Part shown: positions 61,749-64,000 of the stretch, piece after piece | How the letters are laid out: each line of letters opens with the position of its first letter | Position numbering within the stretch: the first letter of the stretch is position 1 | Assembly (NCBI GenBank): GCA_937991535.1 | Contig: CALKHN010000007.1 | Location: 51,169 to 115,168 of the forward strand | Source of the DNA: an uncultured Sphingobacteriales bacterium | GTDB lineage: Bacteria > Bacteroidota > Bacteroidia > Chitinophagales > Chitinophagaceae | Direction of reading: 5' to 3' | DNA: 64,000 bases | Made by a program: the position numbers and the translations under genes | The notes under the pieces: generated by a model | Told to the model about the DNA's origin: nothing | The model's input: the letters and a program-made list of their open reading frames with translations, nothing else | Databases searched by the model: none

Positions 61749-63584
61749 TCATTCCACCGTTACACTTTTGGCAAGATTGCGGGGTTTGTCTACATCATAT
61801 CCCCTGGCTACGCCTATATAATAGGAAAGCAACTGTAAAGGGATCGTACTGATGATGGGAGCTATCAGTTCATCTGCTTCCGGTATGGGCAGCACATCAT
61901 CCGCCATTTCTGTAATGGTTTCGTCTCCTTCCGTAATTACAGCGATCACCTTTCCTTTGCGGGCCTTTATTTCCTGTATATTGCTGATGATCTTTTCGTG
62001 ATAGGTATCTTTTGTGGCTACAAATACCACAGGCAAGGATTCATCTACCAGGGCAATAGGACCATGTTTCATTTCCGCGGCGGGGTATCCTTCGGCATGT
62101 ATATAAGATATTTCCTTGAGCTTTAGCGCACCTTCCAATGCTATCGGGAAATTATACCCGCGTCCCAAAAACAGGGCATCCGATACATCTTTGTATTTTA
62201 ATGCCACCGCCTTTATATGATCTGCACTTTCAAGAGCATGTTTTACTTTTTCGGGTACTTCATTTAATTCGTTGAGCAGATGGATATAACGGTCGTGGCT
62301 AATGGTATTTCTTTCTTTGGCGATCATCAGTGCAACCATGGTAAGCACGGTCAACTGTGCGGTAAATGCTTTTGTACTGGCCACTCCAATTTCGGGCCCC
62401 GCGTGAGTGTATGCGCCGGCGTGTGATATGCGCGAAATAGACGACCCTACCACATTTACAATACCCAGGATAACCGCGCCCTGTTCTTTGGCTCTTTCTA
62501 TGGCTACCAGCGTATCTGCCGTTTCACCACTTTGCGAAATGGCAATGATCATGTCTCCTTTGTGTATGATGGGATTCCTGTACCTGAATTCAGAAGCATA
62601 TTCTACTTCCACGGGTATGCGGCACAATTCTTCAATTACATATTCAGCCACCAATCCCGCATGCCAGGAAGTGCCGCACGCTATGATCAGTATTCGGTTC
62701 GCGTTTTTAATGAGCTCCATATTGTTCTGAATGCCCGACATGGTGATGGTTCCCCGGGCTACATCCAGCCTTCCTCTTAAACAATCGTAAATGGTGTGTG
62801 GCTGCTCAAAAATTTCCTTCAGCATAAAATGATCATACCCGCCCTTTTCTATAGCAGCCAGTTCAAGATCCAATTTTTGAATGAACGGCGTTTGTCTTTC
62901 GTTGCCCAGGTTTTTTAATATCAGTTCATCGGACTTAATGATCGCGATTTCGTAATCATTAACGTATACCACTTCCTTTGTGTATTCAATAATGGGTGAA
63001 GCGTCGCTCGCTAAAAAATGTTCTCCTTTTCCAATGCCTATTACCAGCGGACTGCCTTTTCTTGCGGCAATGAGCGTATCCGGATTGTCCTCGTCTATCA
63101 GCACAATAACATAAGCGCCTACAACCCGTTTTAAAGCAATACGCAGGGCCTCCTCCAGGCTGCTGCTGTTGTTTTTCTGAATGTCTTCAATAAAATTGAG
63201 CAACACCTCGGTGTCGGTATCACTGTGAAACTTATATCCTTTTTTTATCAGTTCCTGTTTAAGGGATGCATAATTTTCAATGATCCCATTATGGATCATG
63301 GCCAGTTTGCCATTAGCGGAGCGATGCGGATGTGCATTTCTGTCGCTGGGTTCGCCGTGTGTGGCCCAGCGGGTATGGCCGATTCCAATATGTCCTTCGA
63401 GATCCTGGCCTAAAGTTGATTCTTCAAGATTAGCTACTTTACCTTTCTTCTTATACAGTTTTAAGCCGTGATTTATCAGCGCTATTCCCGCGCTATCATA
63501 GCCCCGATATTCTAATCTCTTCAATCCTTTAACGATCACGGGGTAAGCCTGGCTGTGTCCGATATAAGCCACTATTCCACACAT
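61749..63584 (-). CDS. glmS: Glutamine-fructose-6-phosphate aminotransferase (isomerizing)
   Basis: A 611-residue cytoplasmic enzyme that makes glucosamine 6-phosphate, the entry to peptidoglycan and LPS precursors. The glutaminase domain starts with the nucleophile Cys2 in MCGIVAYIGHS, then RLEYRGYDSAGIAL and GHTRWATHGEPSDRNAHPH. Two SIS sugar-isomerase domains follow (about 290-430, ISQSGETADTL and GAYTHAGPEIGVASTKAFTA; and about 460-600, FLGRGYNFPIALEGALKLKE), with the C-terminal DKPRNLAKSVTVE. The length is standard. No glmS ribozyme is seen upstream. A candidate operator lies at 63631-63644. Confidence 0.97.
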   Translation of the reverse strand: MCGIVAYIGHSQAYPVIVKGLKRLEYRGYDSAGIALINHGLKLYKKKGKVANLEESTLGQDLEGHIGIGHTRWATHGEPSDRNAHPHRSANGKLAMIHNGIIENYASLKQELIKKGYKFHSDTDTEVLLNFIEDIQKNNSSSLEEALRIALKRVVGAYVIVLIDEDNPDTLIAARKGSPLVIGIGKGEHFLASDASPIIEYTKEVVYVNDYEIAIIKSDELILKNLGNERQTPFIQKLDLELAAIEKGGYDHFMLKEIFEQPHTIYDCLRGRLDVARGTITMSGIQNNMELIKNANRILIIACGTSWHAGLVAEYVIEELCRIPVEVEYASEFRYRNPIIHKGDMIIAISQSGETADTLVAIERAKEQGAVILGIVNVVGSSISRISHAGAYTHAGPEIGVASTKAFTAQLTVLTMVALMIAKERNTISHDRYIHLLNELNEVPEKVKHALESADHIKAVALKYKDVSDALFLGRGYNFPIALEGALKLKEISYIHAEGYPAAEMKHGPIALVDESLPVVFVATKDTYHEKIISNIQEIKARKGKVIAVITEGDETITEMADDVLPIPEADELIAPIISTIPLQLLSYYIGVARGYDVDKPRNLAKSVTVE

Positions 63585-64000
63585 AATTAACTTTTAAAAT
63601 ATTTTAATGAATTGATAAGTATGATATTAACGCAAACGATTGCGCAATATTATAAAAAAAACGCCAGCTATTTGTATTGTGCGGTGGTATTTCACAATTA
63701 CATATTGCTTAACGATTGCCAATAGGTTTTGCGAAAAAGATACCATAAGCAGTAAGTAGTTAATACAGCGTTTTTCTATATCTGGGATTTAGCATTGCTT
63801 GAATATGAAAAGGCTGTCAAAAGGGTTGTTCCCATTTGTTCCTGGCGCCGGAACAGTATTGAAGTTTCCAAACCACCGAAAAAGAATTTCGTCAAAAAAC
63901 AATAATATGCTAAGTCAAGTCAATTATGTCTGTATGTTATCATTGAAAGTGAGAGGATAAAGGTCTCATGTATAAGAAAGGGTCCTGTAAAAGTGTAAAT
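63585..64000. other. Region upstream of glmS, no gene seen
   Basis: This 416-base stretch to the window edge has no supported coding frame. It holds a candidate operator (63631-63644). No exact TAnnTTTG box was found in either orientation near glmS. Confidence 0.5.
63631..63644. promoter_or_regulatory. Candidate LacI-type operator upstream of glmS
   Basis: CGCAAACGATTGCG: arms CGCAA/TTGCG around a central CG, the layout bound by LacI/PurR-type repressors. It begins 47 bases upstream of the glmS start codon. Confidence 0.35.

Overview
The window looks like chromosomal DNA of a Bacteroidota bacterium, most plausibly a member of the Chitinophagaceae. The reasons are a SusC/SusD outer-membrane pair, a gliding-motility-type C-terminal sorting domain, Bacteroidota-restricted families (DUF4270, DUF4294, DUF4954, Lnb/DUF4105), OmpA proteins with thrombospondin type 3 repeats, a bacillithiol deacetylase, scarce Shine-Dalgarno sequences and many copies of the Bacteroidota -7 promoter box TAnnTTTG. 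I found no rRNA, tRNA, CRISPR array or transposase gene. About 50 genes are supported; the first (gcvP) is cut by the window edge.

Layout. 0-13 kb: glycine decarboxylase C-terminus, peptidase T, an M50 site-2-type protease divergent from an orphan PAS histidine kinase, an ABC-F ATPase, a D-2-hydroxyacid dehydrogenase, a beta-lactamase-fold hydrolase, an SDR and a subtilase. 13-18 kb: two OmpA/TSP3 proteins, one degenerate, and an ALDH7-type aldehyde dehydrogenase. 18-26 kb: a minus-strand block with pantothenate genes (panB, panC, panD), polyphosphate genes (ppk1, ppx/gppA), rfaE2 and a flippase-like membrane protein. 26-31 kb, plus strand: a half-length starch-synthase-like protein, DUF4270 lipoprotein, metK, NUDIX and rlmB-type methyltransferase. 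31-37 kb: an arginase-family enzyme with a coupled membrane protein, and cytochrome c maturation genes ccmE-ccmF. 37-41 kb: the methylcitrate (propionate) genes prpB, prpC, prpD, interrupted by a small four-helix-bundle gene framed by inverted repeats. 41-48 kb: bshB1, then an overlapping lnb / alpha-beta hydrolase / gliding-type surface protein operon, then a rhomboid protease. 48-58 kb: a Sus-like locus (lipoprotein, SusC, SusD, ceramidase-like enzyme, PqaA-like hydrolase) preceded by an ECF sigma factor without an anti-sigma gene. 58-64 kb: small outer-membrane protein, GNAT acetyltransferase, DUF4954 beta-helix protein and glmS.

The most notable non-coding observations are: (1) a roughly 72-bp imperfect direct repeat placed upstream of both the ECF sigma gene and the lipoprotein-susC-susD genes, implying one shared promoter and a self-activating sigma circuit; (2) a roughly 600-bp unit with about 40-bp terminal inverted repeats carrying the four-helix-bundle gene, sitting inside the prp operon like a small mobile element; (3) families of degenerate 'word' repeats (GATTTGAGATTT, CACCTCACACC, TGTAACCTGTAACT and similar) in intergenic regions from 31 kb onward and none that I saw before that; (4) a GC-rich dyad repeat, two tandem copies at 33 kb and a diverged third at 47 kb; (5) promoter boxes so close to start codons that leaderless mRNAs are likely for two genes.

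All family names come from reading motifs and lengths by eye. No database search was run, and residue positions are approximate.
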